NCBI GenBank assembly: GCA_012064415.1
Contig: SSNU01002989.1
Coordinates: 1-18,636, forward strand
Source: Gyrodactylus bullatarudis
Lineage: Eukaryota > Platyhelminthes > Monogenea > Gyrodactylidea > Gyrodactylidae
Length of the DNA stretch: 18,636 nt
Direction: 5' to 3'
In this document: piece by piece, positions 1 through 7,395 of the stretch
Position numbering within the stretch: the stretch's first letter is position 1
Layout: each line of letters opens with the position of its first letter
The notes under the pieces: model-generated
What the model was told of the DNA's origin: nothing
Databases searched by the model: none
What the model saw: the letters and a program-made list of their open reading frames with translations, nothing else
Program-made: the position numbers and the translations under genes

Positions 1-500
1 GGATAAAATCTCATAAAACTGTCCTCTCATCGTGTCAGTCATTGTAAAAATTGATTGTGTGATACACACACGAATAAAAATACATTACATTGTAATGCAT
101 TTTTAAAATTAAATTAGAAATACAGACTCAGATATCCTATAAATACACGTTGTAAGAAATATGCCACTCTTCAAAATCACTAATGCAATCTAATTAATTA
201 AACAGAAACGTATAACAACATAGTAAGATTTATTTTAACAAGGAAGTCTAGTCATATAGAAGTAATGAATAAACATAGAAAGGTCAACATATAATGTAGA
301 TTCCACAAATATAAAATTTTTCATAAAAGTAATAGGTACTGAAATTGCATTTCGACAGCATTTTCATGTAGAGCATACATCAAGCATACACAGAGTAGAG
401 AGGCAATGTATCCCCCCCTGTGAAAAAAAACAAAAAAAGTGATATTACACGTAAACCCGAGAAAGGAGCAGAGAGGTAAAGAGACCCCTATTAATTTTTC
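1..500. other. AT-rich stretch without a supported gene
   Basis: I see no supported coding sequence here. It is AT-rich, with a near-palindrome around 87-101 (CATTACATTGTAATG) and a short poly-C/poly-A patch near 413-438. A 66-codon open frame on the minus strand (321-521) has no ATG, no recognisable motif and a composition expected from translated AT-rich DNA, so I do not call it a gene. Confidence 0.5.
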
Positions 501-502
501 TT

Positions 503-560
503 CCAACTTTGTACGTACCAAGTTGGATTAATCCAACTTTGTACGTTCTTCCAACTTGGT
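503..560. repeat. Overlapping palindrome and direct-repeat cluster
   Basis: CCAACTTTGTACGT occurs twice (503-516 and 533-546). ACCAAGTTGG (517-526) is the exact reverse complement of CCAACTTGGT (551-560). As a result 513-546 is a 34-bp palindrome with one mismatched pair around ATTAAT, and 503-526 is an overlapping 24-bp palindrome with one mismatched pair. The cluster sits directly upstream of the TATA box at 571-578, so it could be a promoter-proximal binding array or simply a repeat. The structure is seen directly; any function is inference. Confidence 0.8.
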
Positions 561-570
561 ACACAACATA

Positions 571-660
571 TATATAAATGCTCAAGTCGGTGTATGGTCT
601 GGAGAGAGCCGACGAAAATAAAAGCTTTTATTCACCTAACCTCTAATTAGATAATCCCTA
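571..660 (+). promoter_or_regulatory. LTR-like TATA box and poly(A) signal
   Basis: TATATAAA is at 571-578 and AATAAA at 617-622, only about 40 bases later. This compact order, promoter then polyadenylation signal, is the arrangement expected around the R region of a retrotransposon LTR, where the transcript starts about 25-30 bases after the TATA box and the signal lies just inside R. I cannot define LTR ends, a primer-binding site or a second LTR, so this is a candidate LTR remnant only; a chance association in AT-rich DNA is possible. Confidence 0.3.
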
Positions 661-852
661 ATTCATTTTAAAATTAGTTTCTTAGGTGTCTGATTCAATG
701 TATAGGTCAAACTAGGCTGGTCTTTTTTATTTTTCTCATCAAATGGGGTCCCAATGAAATCTCAGATAGATTTACTACTATATCCTTTACAAACTTGAAT
801 TTTATCATAATCAAACTCTCCAAAATGGATTTGTGTGAGAATTATATTTGGA

Positions 853-1691
853 GACTCAGAGGAATTAGCCGCAAACTTTTTCGGGGAACATAATTTCATT
901 AGCAATTTAAATAGACCCTGAGCCGAGTTGAATCCAAGAACAGGATTATTATGTACTGGAAGCTACACATTCACCGGAAGAAAAAATTTAATGAGATGTT
1001 GGAGATTTTAAAAGCTAAATTATAATTATGATTATTCCTCAAGGAACCTTCCTCTATAAGAAAAAAATTAGCTTTTCAATGTTGCTAGAGCTTGCATATT
1101 TTTCAACTGGAAGAACCTACAGAAACATTATTACCAGTATCGATATTAGTCAAGCAACAATCTGTTCTTATTTCGAACTTTTCCGGAGGCTCCTTAAGAA
1201 TTTAGCTGAGAATAATCTTAATGTAGTTGGTGGTATCGGTCATATGGAGACTAAGTTTGCAAAAAGAAAATATCATCGTGGCCGAATTCTCAGAAATGAA
1301 TGGGTCGTTGGCGCTTACGATCGAAATACGAAGTGTGTTCGACTAGAGATTGTAACAGAGCGCAATCAGTTGATTCTTGGAAACTTATTCAGTGAAAATG
1401 TGCTTCTTGGTTCAACACTAATCTCTGATGAATGGCGTGGATACTCAGATTGGGCCACTGGTGGCTATTGGCATATGAAGATTAACCATAGTCTAAATTA
1501 TGTAGATTCAACAGATGATACGATCCATACCAACTATGAAAGAGAATATAAATCGCACAGTGGCAATGAATAGAATTGCAGGAGAGATCAAAATTTTTGA
1601 ATATCTTCAACAAAAAGGCAATGGATTGGCAAGGGATCCTTAACAGTCTTTTAACAGTATTTTCGATCAAGAAAACAGATGTTCCTCTCAT
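853..1691 (+). pseudogene. Merlin/ISXO2-type DDE transposase pseudogene
   Basis: The longest open frame is 1028-1573 (181 codons). It resembles the ISXO2/IS1595-like transposase domain of Merlin DNA transposons: an HTH-like N-terminal part (about residues 22-62), then GKRKY-like KFAKRKYHRGR (about 76-86), EWVVGAYDR, ISDEWRGYSDW with the second catalytic acid (about 133-143), and INHSLNYVD followed by HTN. Decay is clear. The usual first acid in an IDE-type motif is replaced (HMETKF here). The frame ends just after HTN, and similar-looking residues continue in another frame to about 1647. N-terminal remnants (853-1011) lie in a different frame with a stop at 919. These enzymes cut and paste their own element in the nucleus; this copy cannot encode a working one. 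The family call is from remembered motifs. Confidence 0.75.
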
Positions 1692-1692
1692 A

Positions 1693-1834
1693 AACTTTAA
1701 TCAGAGAGATAAATATGATCATAATTAATGATGATAATGACGATGTGGATTTAGATAACTCACTATTTAATTATTGATTTAATAATTTTTTTTCACTGAT
1801 AAAACCAGAAAAATCTTTTTCCTTATCAATTTTA
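1693..1834 (+). repeat. Dispersed repeat, copy 1 (pairs with 4967-5105)
   Basis: About 140 bases, beginning near AAACTTTAATCAGAGAGA, match 4967-5105 in the same orientation with few differences in the central 90 bases and fading at the right edge. It lies directly 3' of the Merlin-type pseudogene, so it is probably the 3' end of that element. Both copies hold a short ATG frame (here 1715-1777) for an acidic peptide beginning MIIINDD and ending in a stop; this could be the eroded C-terminus of the transposase or chance. Confidence 0.85.
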
Positions 1835-2139
1835 TATAGTAAAATATTTTTTTTGTTATTTAATTCATAGGAAGAGAGAAGAAAAGATTTTTTGTAAGAT
1901 TGGTGTCTGAAATTGTAGTTATGCTCGATCGGAGAAGAGGTTAGGAGGAAGTTTTTTACTATAAAAGGATTTCTTCTGACCCAAAGAGGCTGAAGACCAG
2001 AGGCTAATATCCGAGAGTTATAGGATTCTAAAAAGGGATAAAGCCAATATAGAAAACTACTTTGTATTTTTTCAATCTCTCGTGCCTGAGAATCAGTTAA
2101 GTTTACTAGAAAAGTTGAGTTGTAATCAATTAATAGCAA
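1771..2139 (-). pseudogene. Possible LINE-type reverse transcriptase C-terminal fragment
   Basis: An open frame of 122 codons without an ATG (it opens at a TTG). It includes SQAREIEKIQSSFLYWLYP and GLQPLWVRRNPFIVKNFL. The pattern of an 'LExIQxxFLxxL' segment followed about 20 residues later by 'LGLxxLxxRR' is common in the region after the reverse-transcriptase core of LINE ORF2 proteins. No catalytic motif is in this fragment, so the call rests on weak resemblance. It overlaps the right end of the dispersed repeat, implying insertion next to or into it. It could instead be a chance open frame. Confidence 0.35.
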
Positions 2140-2504
2140 TACAAGAGATTTATAGGCCTTTTATACATTAAAAAATTTTTTCAAGGTAACAAATTTTCCT
2201 GGGTGCTCCGTGACCTTTTGATATCTGTTTACATAATTATTTTATCATGTCAACGTGTATAGGCAAATACAAATTTAATTCAAAGACATGACGAAGCGTG
2301 AATTTTTGTCTGTTTAACCATGTCTATGTTGTAGCTAATTCGTACTGAACTGCTAATTCGTACTCAAGAATGAATTTTATAAATTTCTCTGCTAATTCGT
2401 ACTGAAAAGACTGAGACACCTTTTTAGAATGCTTTTATGATGTTATTTAACAAGTGCGATTAAAGATTATAATTTAATTATAATTTTTAATTAAAAACTG
2501 TGAA
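2140..2504. other. Gene-free spacer with a short interspersed repeat
   Basis: No coding sequence is supported. Apart from the three GCTAATTCGTACT units at 2334-2406, described separately, it is ordinary AT-rich sequence ending in an A/T-rich run (2461-2500) next to the end of the KRBA2-like fragment. Confidence 0.5.
2334..2406. repeat. Three short direct repeats of GCTAATTCGTACT
   Basis: The 13-base word GCTAATTCGTACT, mostly followed by GAA or CAA, occurs at about 2334-2346, 2352-2364 and 2391-2403. Spacings are 18 and 39 bases, so it is an irregular array and not a microsatellite. It lies in what would be the 3' flank of the KRBA2-like fragment on the minus strand. Confidence 0.85.
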
Positions 2505-2816
2505 TCATAGGTTTTTGTTGTTGCGATTTCTGCCTGGATGACATTTTGAATTGCTAAGTAAATTCAATTTCCGACATTTAAACTTGTTCGATGAGCAGGA
2601 TAGGATGCAGTTACATTATGTGAAACCTTGACCTCCGGATCTCGATTGCTTCGCACTTGCAGCTCGGATACTGAGCTCTTCGTCTTGAACCATCGGCTGT
2701 GGATCAAGAACTTTTTGGTCGATGATTTTAAATTGGCCAGAATTCAGACGACCTTTCAAAATTCCGTTTTCTGTTTCCACCTTACATTTTCCGTCGTCAA
2801 CTTCTCTTATGATACC
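2505..2816 (-). pseudogene. KRBA2-like integrase protein, C-terminal cysteine-rich fragment
   Basis: The minus-strand frame begins near 2816 right after a pyrimidine-rich tract ending in CTTCTAG, a plausible 3' splice site. It encodes REVDDGKCKVETENGILKG, then an acidic linker, then AASAKQSRSGGQGFT, an in-frame TAA (2616-2618) and a cysteine-rich tail (CNC..CSSNKFKC..NSKC) ending at a stop at 2505-2507. The order 'VGTKxGxLKxxxxRNQ', 'SLRxAxxxQSxxGGQGF', then paired cysteines is how I remember the end of KRAB-A domain-containing protein 2-like integrase proteins of invertebrate mobile elements. The single stop lies just before the first cysteine and is the only break visible here. The integrase core is absent from this window. 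The downstream Tigger frame lies immediately upstream on the same strand, but I see no shared gene structure. Confidence 0.6.
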
Positions 2817-2850
2817 TAGAAGACATTGGAAGAATAGCATTATTGTAATC

Positions 2851-3820
2851 TTAAAAATTTTCAATCATCTTATAAGCCATTGAAACATCAGGAGCAAATG
2901 ACATATTCGCCAAAATTTTACGGAAATTTGATTTGAAGCTCCAAATAATGCCCTGATCTAATGGCTGGCAAACAGATGTTGAATTTGGGGGTAAAAATAA
3001 TAATTTGACATTAGCAGGAACTGGAATTTTATGAAACGAAACATTGTCAGCAAGTAATAAAACATTTTTGCCTGCATTATATTCTGAAAATTTTTCTAGC
3101 CATTCTTGAAAGAGTTCAGCATTATTCCAAGCGTTTTTATTTCCTTTGTAATTTTCTGGAATGTTTCTTTTGAAGCATCTCGGTTTTTTAGAATGACCTT
3201 CCAAAAATTGAAACTTACCAATAACTAACGGAGGATATTTTTCACCAGACATAATGCAGCATGCAACGACTGTTAATCTATCTTTTGATTTTTTTGAACC
3301 TCTACAGTTCTTAGAATTCATATCCAATGTCAAAACACCTCTTTCTTGAAAAAATAAAGATGTTTCATCAACGTTGAATATGTTATCCTCTGTATACTGT
3401 TGAAGTGTCTTGATTATCAAGGATCCAGTCCACTTCTTTGCCTTCTCCATAAATTGATAAAAGTTATGACGCTTAGTGAAGCTTTGGGCCCAACCATTAC
3501 TGACGTTAGACTTTTTTTAGTTTAAACTTGAGCTCAGTCATTCTTATTGGGAGATTCAATTTTCGTTATTTTCGGATGATTTTTAGTCCTAATTAATCGA
3601 TTTCTGGATATTCTAGGGCTGGGATAATTTTATATTTCGAATTTCCTAAATCATTATTTATAAATTGGCGATATTTCCGTGCATTTTTTAATCATCCCTC
3701 CAATATTTCTTCACTGATGCAGAAATTGTGGGCTACCTTTCTAACTCCTTCGAGCTCTATCTTATCAAGGATATTCAACTTGTCTCCTATTGAATAATAT
3801 TTCCTTAGGAAAATCTTGAA
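2851..3820 (-). pseudogene. Tigger/pogo transposase pseudogene 1, DDD residues retained
   Basis: The main open frame runs from 3516 to 2851, with an ATG at 3450. It starts in the CENPB-type DNA-binding domain (SNGWAQSFTKRHNFYQF) and continues through the DDE_1 endonuclease: IFNVDETSLFF, then VVACCIMSG, KKPRCFK, VLLLADNVSFH and SVCQPLDQGII. Counting from the 3450 ATG, the catalytic acids are D28, D135 and D165, 29 residues apart for the last two, which suits the pogo/Tigger group. Upstream, about 3820-3590, the N-terminal HTH is recognisable (DKLNILDKIELEGVRKVAHN and LKNARKYRQFINN) with in-frame stops, and frameshifts separate it from the main frame. The protein would bind and cut the element's ends. 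The core is the best preserved transposase in the window, but the N-terminus is broken and the C-terminus stops soon after the last aspartate. Confidence 0.85.
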
Positions 3821-4156
3821 TTAAAAATTATTATGAGAGCTTACAATCTGTTTCTTGAAGTTTGGATGGGTGACTATAAATCGTCTGATAAATCTGTGAG
3901 TTAAGTAAATATTTAGCTTTTCAACATTTGGCTTGAGTAAGGAATGAATATTCTGGAAAGTAATTGGCTTATTGACCCGTAATAATAAATCTGCTATATC
4001 TATATATAGACATAGATTTGGAGATATTTTCATGCCAGTATTTTTATAGTAATTAACTTGATTTCTTGTAAAACCAGTTTTTCGCATAATTTCAGCAATT
4101 GATTATCCATCACGAATAAGTTTATGAACAGTCATTCTGTTATCGTAGCTAGTCAT
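3821..4156 (-). pseudogene. Fragment with two HTH-like segments, Tc1/mariner-type DNA-binding region
   Basis: A single minus-strand frame begins at an ATG (4156) and reads to a stop at 3821-3823, with one in-frame TAA at 4103-4105. The first part, MTVHKLIRDG then SIAEIMRKTGFTRNQVNYY, has the helix-turn-helix spacing of the first subdomain of Tc1-type transposases. The second, KPITFQNIHSLLKPN and LTHRFIRRFIVTHPNF, looks like the second HTH of such a bipartite DNA-binding domain. No catalytic domain follows: the frame ends exactly where the Tigger N-terminal remnant begins, in the same reading frame. It may be the 5' end of another element cut off by the Tigger insertion, or an unrelated DNA-binding domain. 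Confidence 0.45.
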
Positions 4157-4678
4157 GATGAGTCTTTAGATAAAATGAAATCACCCAAATTTTACAAAAA
4201 CAAATTGATTAATAATTAATTTAATGAATAGTCAGAATACTGGATCTTAATAGACTCCATATAATGAACGAATACACGTAATGAAATCTCATTCAGGGTT
4301 AAAAAGCTGAGAAAAAGTAAAAAGCGTAACATTGTTTAACCGTAAATATTTGACACCTCTGAAATAAATAATGAAGCATATTTTAGAAAGGATTGACTCG
4401 CTAAAATAACAATGAATAGTTGGGTATACCGAGTTGAGATAAAATTGATAAATTAAAATCTGAAAAACTTTGAAACGCAATATCTTTGCAAGGAAAAATC
4501 AATTTGCAGTGAAAGCTACACAGATGGAAAGATCAAAAAAAGCTCTATTCAAATATGTAAAAATTATTGTAAAAAAATATGTAAACAATACTTTCGAGTA
4601 GCTTCATAAAAATTAGATTAATTTTTAGAAGAGAAGTGTTTGAAGGTACAACTTACATTTCGAAATACAGGGGAAACA
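4157..4678. other. AT-rich spacer without a supported gene
   Basis: No supported coding sequence on either strand. A 63-codon minus-strand open frame near 4289-4480 has no recognisable motif. The stretch separates the HTH fragment from the hAT-like fragment and may include untranslated ends of either element, but I could not match terminal inverted repeats by eye. Confidence 0.4.
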
Positions 4679-4966
4679 TTAGTTAGAATATGCTTCTTGA
4701 ATATTGAATTCTCGCAATTCAAACTTTTTTATCATTGGGGAAATTGAACCATAATTTTTCGAGATAAGATCAGGTAAAACTTCTTCTGACCTAACTGCAG
4801 CTTTAGCTCTTTAATCCATTACCTTCAAATGATTCCACAATCTCTCTGACTCTTACAAGATTGTTCACATAATATCCAGTTGCTTCGAGCCAATTACCCC
4901 AGCGTGAAGGGCTTTGGAGGCTGACCAATTTCATCAAATATTGATGGTGCCGATTATTTGTAACCA
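4679..4966 (-). pseudogene. hAT-like (RNase H-fold) transposase C-terminal fragment
   Basis: The minus strand encodes SPSRWGNWLEATGYYVNNL and VRVREIVESFEGNGL (about 4925-4840). After a small frameshift near 4812 it reads EEVLPDLISKNYGSISPMIK and KFELREFNIQEAYSN, ending at a stop at 4679-4681. The 'TRWGTWLxAxxYY' motif, followed about 35 residues later by 'LxxDLxFIxxNFxxLxxxIxxLE', is characteristic of a large group of hAT-type or DUF659-like transposase proteins in animals. The catalytic N-terminal part is missing because the fragment begins at the edge of the dispersed repeat (4967). The reading is by motif memory, and the exact subfamily is uncertain. Confidence 0.55.
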
Positions 4967-5105
4967 AACTTCAGAGAGATAAATATGATCATAATTAATG
5001 ATGATATTGACGATGTGGATTTAGATAACTCACTATTTAATTATTAATTTAATAAATTATTTTCATTAATAAAACCAGAAAAAAACTTTTAACCTGATCA
5101 ATTTA
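4967..5105 (+). repeat. Dispersed repeat, copy 2 (pairs with 1693-1834)
   Basis: Same orientation as copy 1. The shared stretch starts abruptly (ACTTCAGAGAGATAAATATG) and includes the ATG-initiated acidic frame MIIINDD...LFNY with one amino-acid change, N to I, between the copies. Here no Merlin coding sequence precedes it; the left flank is instead the hAT-like fragment on the opposite strand. This indicates either a truncated second copy of the Merlin-type element or a separate repeat. Confidence 0.85.
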
Positions 5106-5317
5106 GAGATCTTTCATTTCATTAAAATCTAATGAGGATTAATAAAAAAAAATAATTTATTTGCGTCGTTCCCGAACTAGAGCATTAACATATATTTTAT
5201 AAAAAAATATTCGTTCCTCAACTAGGACAAACTATTCACATGAATATATCTAAATAGACCATAATAGGAACTGACCGCCACGGATCTATGTGGACGGTTA
5301 AACTCAAATCGTTTTAA

Positions 5318-5705
5318 TTAAAGTCTTCTTCTATCACCAACAGCATTACAGGTAAAAATGATCGTATTTTCGACCTCTTGGCTCCAGATAAAGTCTTAAT
5401 ACCTTTAATTGTAATACTAATTAGACAGTGGTATTAATTGAATAAAATTTGTGTTTACCTTTTCTTGCAATGAATTTTGATGAGTAACCTAAAAGCGTCC
5501 AGCCTGCTTCATCAATATTCCATAATTGGCTAGGACTGTATCCCCCAGTTATCTCCGGAAGTTGTAGGAGAAATTGTTCAATTTCTTGAAGATGAATTTA
5601 TATTTAAATTAATATTTAATTAATTACTTTTCGTAAGTCAAGTTTGTGTCTGTCTTTAAATCTTTCATAAAACGACTTTCTATAGACTTTAAGTAGACGA
5701 ATTTA
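5318..5705 (-). pseudogene. Tigger/pogo transposase pseudogene 2 with a 64-bp intron
   Basis: Three pieces on the minus strand line up as a pogo-type transposase. About 5705-5630 encodes SFYERFKDRHKLDLRKV (CENPB-type domain). About 5595-5459 encodes YSPSQLWNIDEAGWTLLGY (first catalytic aspartate in NIDEA) then SKFIARK. About 5394-5321 encodes VENTIIFTCNAVGDRRRL, like the 'TVxxxxNAxG' strand after the first aspartate. The last two pieces are separated by 64 bases (5458-5395) that begin GTAAAC and end TTAAG; removing them keeps one open frame, so an intron is likely. The frame then stops at 5318-5320, and the rest of the catalytic domain is missing. It differs clearly from pseudogene 1, so it is another lineage and not a duplicate. 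Confidence 0.6.
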
Positions 5706-6010
5706 ACATTAATAATGTATTGTATATTCTACTAAATCATTACTTCATTATTTCATGTACATCATTTCAGGATACAATAAACCTAGGCATACATACTCAT
5801 ATCATACATATTAGACCAATCAGAATACAAGATTATCTTCAATAGAGGTTCCAAAAAGCTATATAACAAAATGCGATTCAAAAAATAATTCATAGCATCA
5901 ACGAATCGGAGCTTTTACCTGTATACCACACGATAGAGATTTTTCTCCTGATTTAAACAGTCTAATTTATTGTAGGTTTGTCAAAATCAAAACGGTCTAA
6001 TTTATAGAAA
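5706..6010. other. AT-rich spacer without a supported gene
   Basis: Nothing coding is supported. The sequence lies between the second Tigger fragment and the left TA target duplication of the mariner. The phrase CGGTCTAATTTAT near 5990-6003 resembles CAGTCTAATTTAT near 5958-5970, a small local duplication just outside the mariner end. Confidence 0.4.
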
Positions 6011-6012
6011 TA

Positions 6013-6749
6013 TTAGGTTGCTTCAAAATTAATAAGCAAAACTTTCATCAAACAAATATGAAAAAACGGCTTAATTTCATTTCACGTAAAATACAATTTT
6101 TCAAAGAATTTGTTTTTCTTAATCTCAATTTACTAAAATCTTCAATTTTAGGAATACAATGGAATTGTCAGACACCGATATTAGAGCCATAATTTATTAC
6201 TACTACAATTAGCCTTGGAGAATATTGTTTCACGTGCCACAGTTCAAAGATGGTTTGGATTGTTTAGAGAAGGACGTACTTCACTTCTTGATGTACAGAG
6301 GTCAGGAAGGCCTTCAACCATTAATGAAGAAATCATTGGAAGAATTGAGGAAAATCCTTATCTATACTCTAGAGAAATTTCTGCTGATCAAAGATTTTTT
6401 CAGAGAGAATTAGGTTGACGTTCTAGACCACCCTCCCTATAGTCCGGATCTTGCTCCAACAGATTATCACCTTTTCAGGTCGCTACAACATCATCTTAAG
6501 GGTAAAATATTTCAACTCAAGGGAAGACGTTTTGAACTCAGTAAACGAGTACATAGATCAGAAACCTCTAAATTTTTGGCAACGGGGAATAGATGGGCAA
6601 CCACAAAGATGGACTATATGTATAGAAATGAATGGTGAATATTTTGATATATATATTGATGATATTTTATTTAATTTTTGATGATATTTCTGAATAAAAA
6701 TGTATTCATTTTCAACGAAATTTTGCTTAATACTTTTGAAACAACCTAA
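6013..6749 (+). mobile_element. Internally deleted mariner element with intact ends
   Basis: The left end TTAGGTTGCTTCAAAATTAA (6013-6032) and the right end, reverse complement TTAGGTTGTTTCAAAAGTAT (6749-6730), form terminal inverted repeats of about 32 bases with 28 matches by eye. Both ends are flanked by TA (6011-6012 and 6750-6751), the target duplication expected for Tc1/mariner insertion. At 737 bp it is a little over half the length of a typical full mariner of about 1.3 kb. It still holds transposase remnants between the ends, so it is a deletion derivative and not an unrelated miniature element. It could have been moved by a transposase made elsewhere in the genome. Confidence 0.9.
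6159..6681 (+). pseudogene. Mariner transposase remnant lacking the central catalytic region
   Basis: From an ATG at 6159 the sequence reads MELSDTDIRAIIYYYY, then shifts frame to ENIVSRATVQRWFGLF and SGRPSTINEEIIGRIEENP. This is the mariner HTH domain ending in the SGRPS segment. After REISADQ it jumps at about 6395-6420 to VDVLDHPPYSPDLAPTDYHLF (last catalytic aspartate of the D34D triad in PTDYH) and after another frameshift to SREDVLNSVNEYIDQKPLNFW and RWTICIEMNGEYF, the usual C-terminus. The first two catalytic aspartates and the region between them have been deleted, so no active enzyme can be made. The first block of the HTH domain is also shortened. Confidence 0.88.
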
Positions 6750-6751
6750 TA

Positions 6752-7183
6752 AAAAAGATTTTTCCTCTTCTAAAAAATGGCTTGTCGACTACCTCCAAAA
6801 TAAACAAATTCATCAAACTATCTCAAGATATTCATGTAAAAGTTGAAACGTATGTTGCATATTTTTACTAAATCGTTTCATTAAACCTTATAACATTTGG
6901 GATTGGTCTAACGTCCCAGATTAAAGATCCTCTGAAACAATTTGTAATCGTTTTCTTTGTAACAGAGTTGAAGAATTTTTATATTAATCTGTAGCCTAGT
7001 TGAACATCATGGATGCCTCAAATTTAAAACTCCATATTAGTACCTTAGTTGTTAAAAGAAAAAAAAATGCTGTTGACTACAGAGTAAATCAGACAGTTCT
7101 AAAGGGGTTTTCAATTTGATTTTCAATTTTATAAATTTGCCTTTAGTAGTTTTATCATCCTTATTAGATTTCAAAAAAGTACC
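6752..7183. other. Spacer without a supported gene
   Basis: No coding sequence is supported. A short ATG frame at about 7010-7119 (36 codons, MDASNLKLH...) lies upstream of the unnamed-family pseudogene on the same strand, but I do not recognise it and cannot link it by a convincing splice donor. Confidence 0.4.
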
Positions 7184-7345
7184 CTCACCCCTTCCCTCTC
7201 TGCCCCTTCCAATTCGATTTGCAATATTTTCGTTAATATATACAACTATTCCAATTATTATTTCTCTTTTGTCCCCCCTACCCCCGTTGCCTTTCTACCC
7301 TTCCAATTAAATTTGCATTTTATTCCGTTTCATTAACAATAGTTT
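7184..7345. repeat. Diverged tandem pair of pyrimidine-rich units
   Basis: CCCTTCCAATT followed by T-rich sequence with ATTTGCA and TTTCGTTAAT-like words occurs at 7204-7214 and again at 7298-7308, each preceded by a run rich in C and T. The offset is about 94 bases. It looks like an old tandem duplication; the long pyrimidine runs also resemble polypyrimidine tracts upstream of a splice acceptor. Confidence 0.5.
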
Positions 7346-7395
7346 AAATGATTTTTTTAATTAATGATTTTAAAATTGAATTCAAATTTGCAGTC

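Noticed and set aside
321..521. Minus-strand 66-codon open frame with hydrophobic composition
   Set aside because: Opens at TTG with no ATG, has no recognisable motif, and its hydrophobic content follows from translating AT-rich DNA.
4289..4480. Minus-strand 63-codon open frame
   Set aside because: No motif and no link to neighbouring elements.
5595..5640. Possible 43-bp intron between the two upstream pieces of Tigger 2
   Set aside because: Joining the only GT donor to the AG at TTCAAG gives the wrong frame for the next block.
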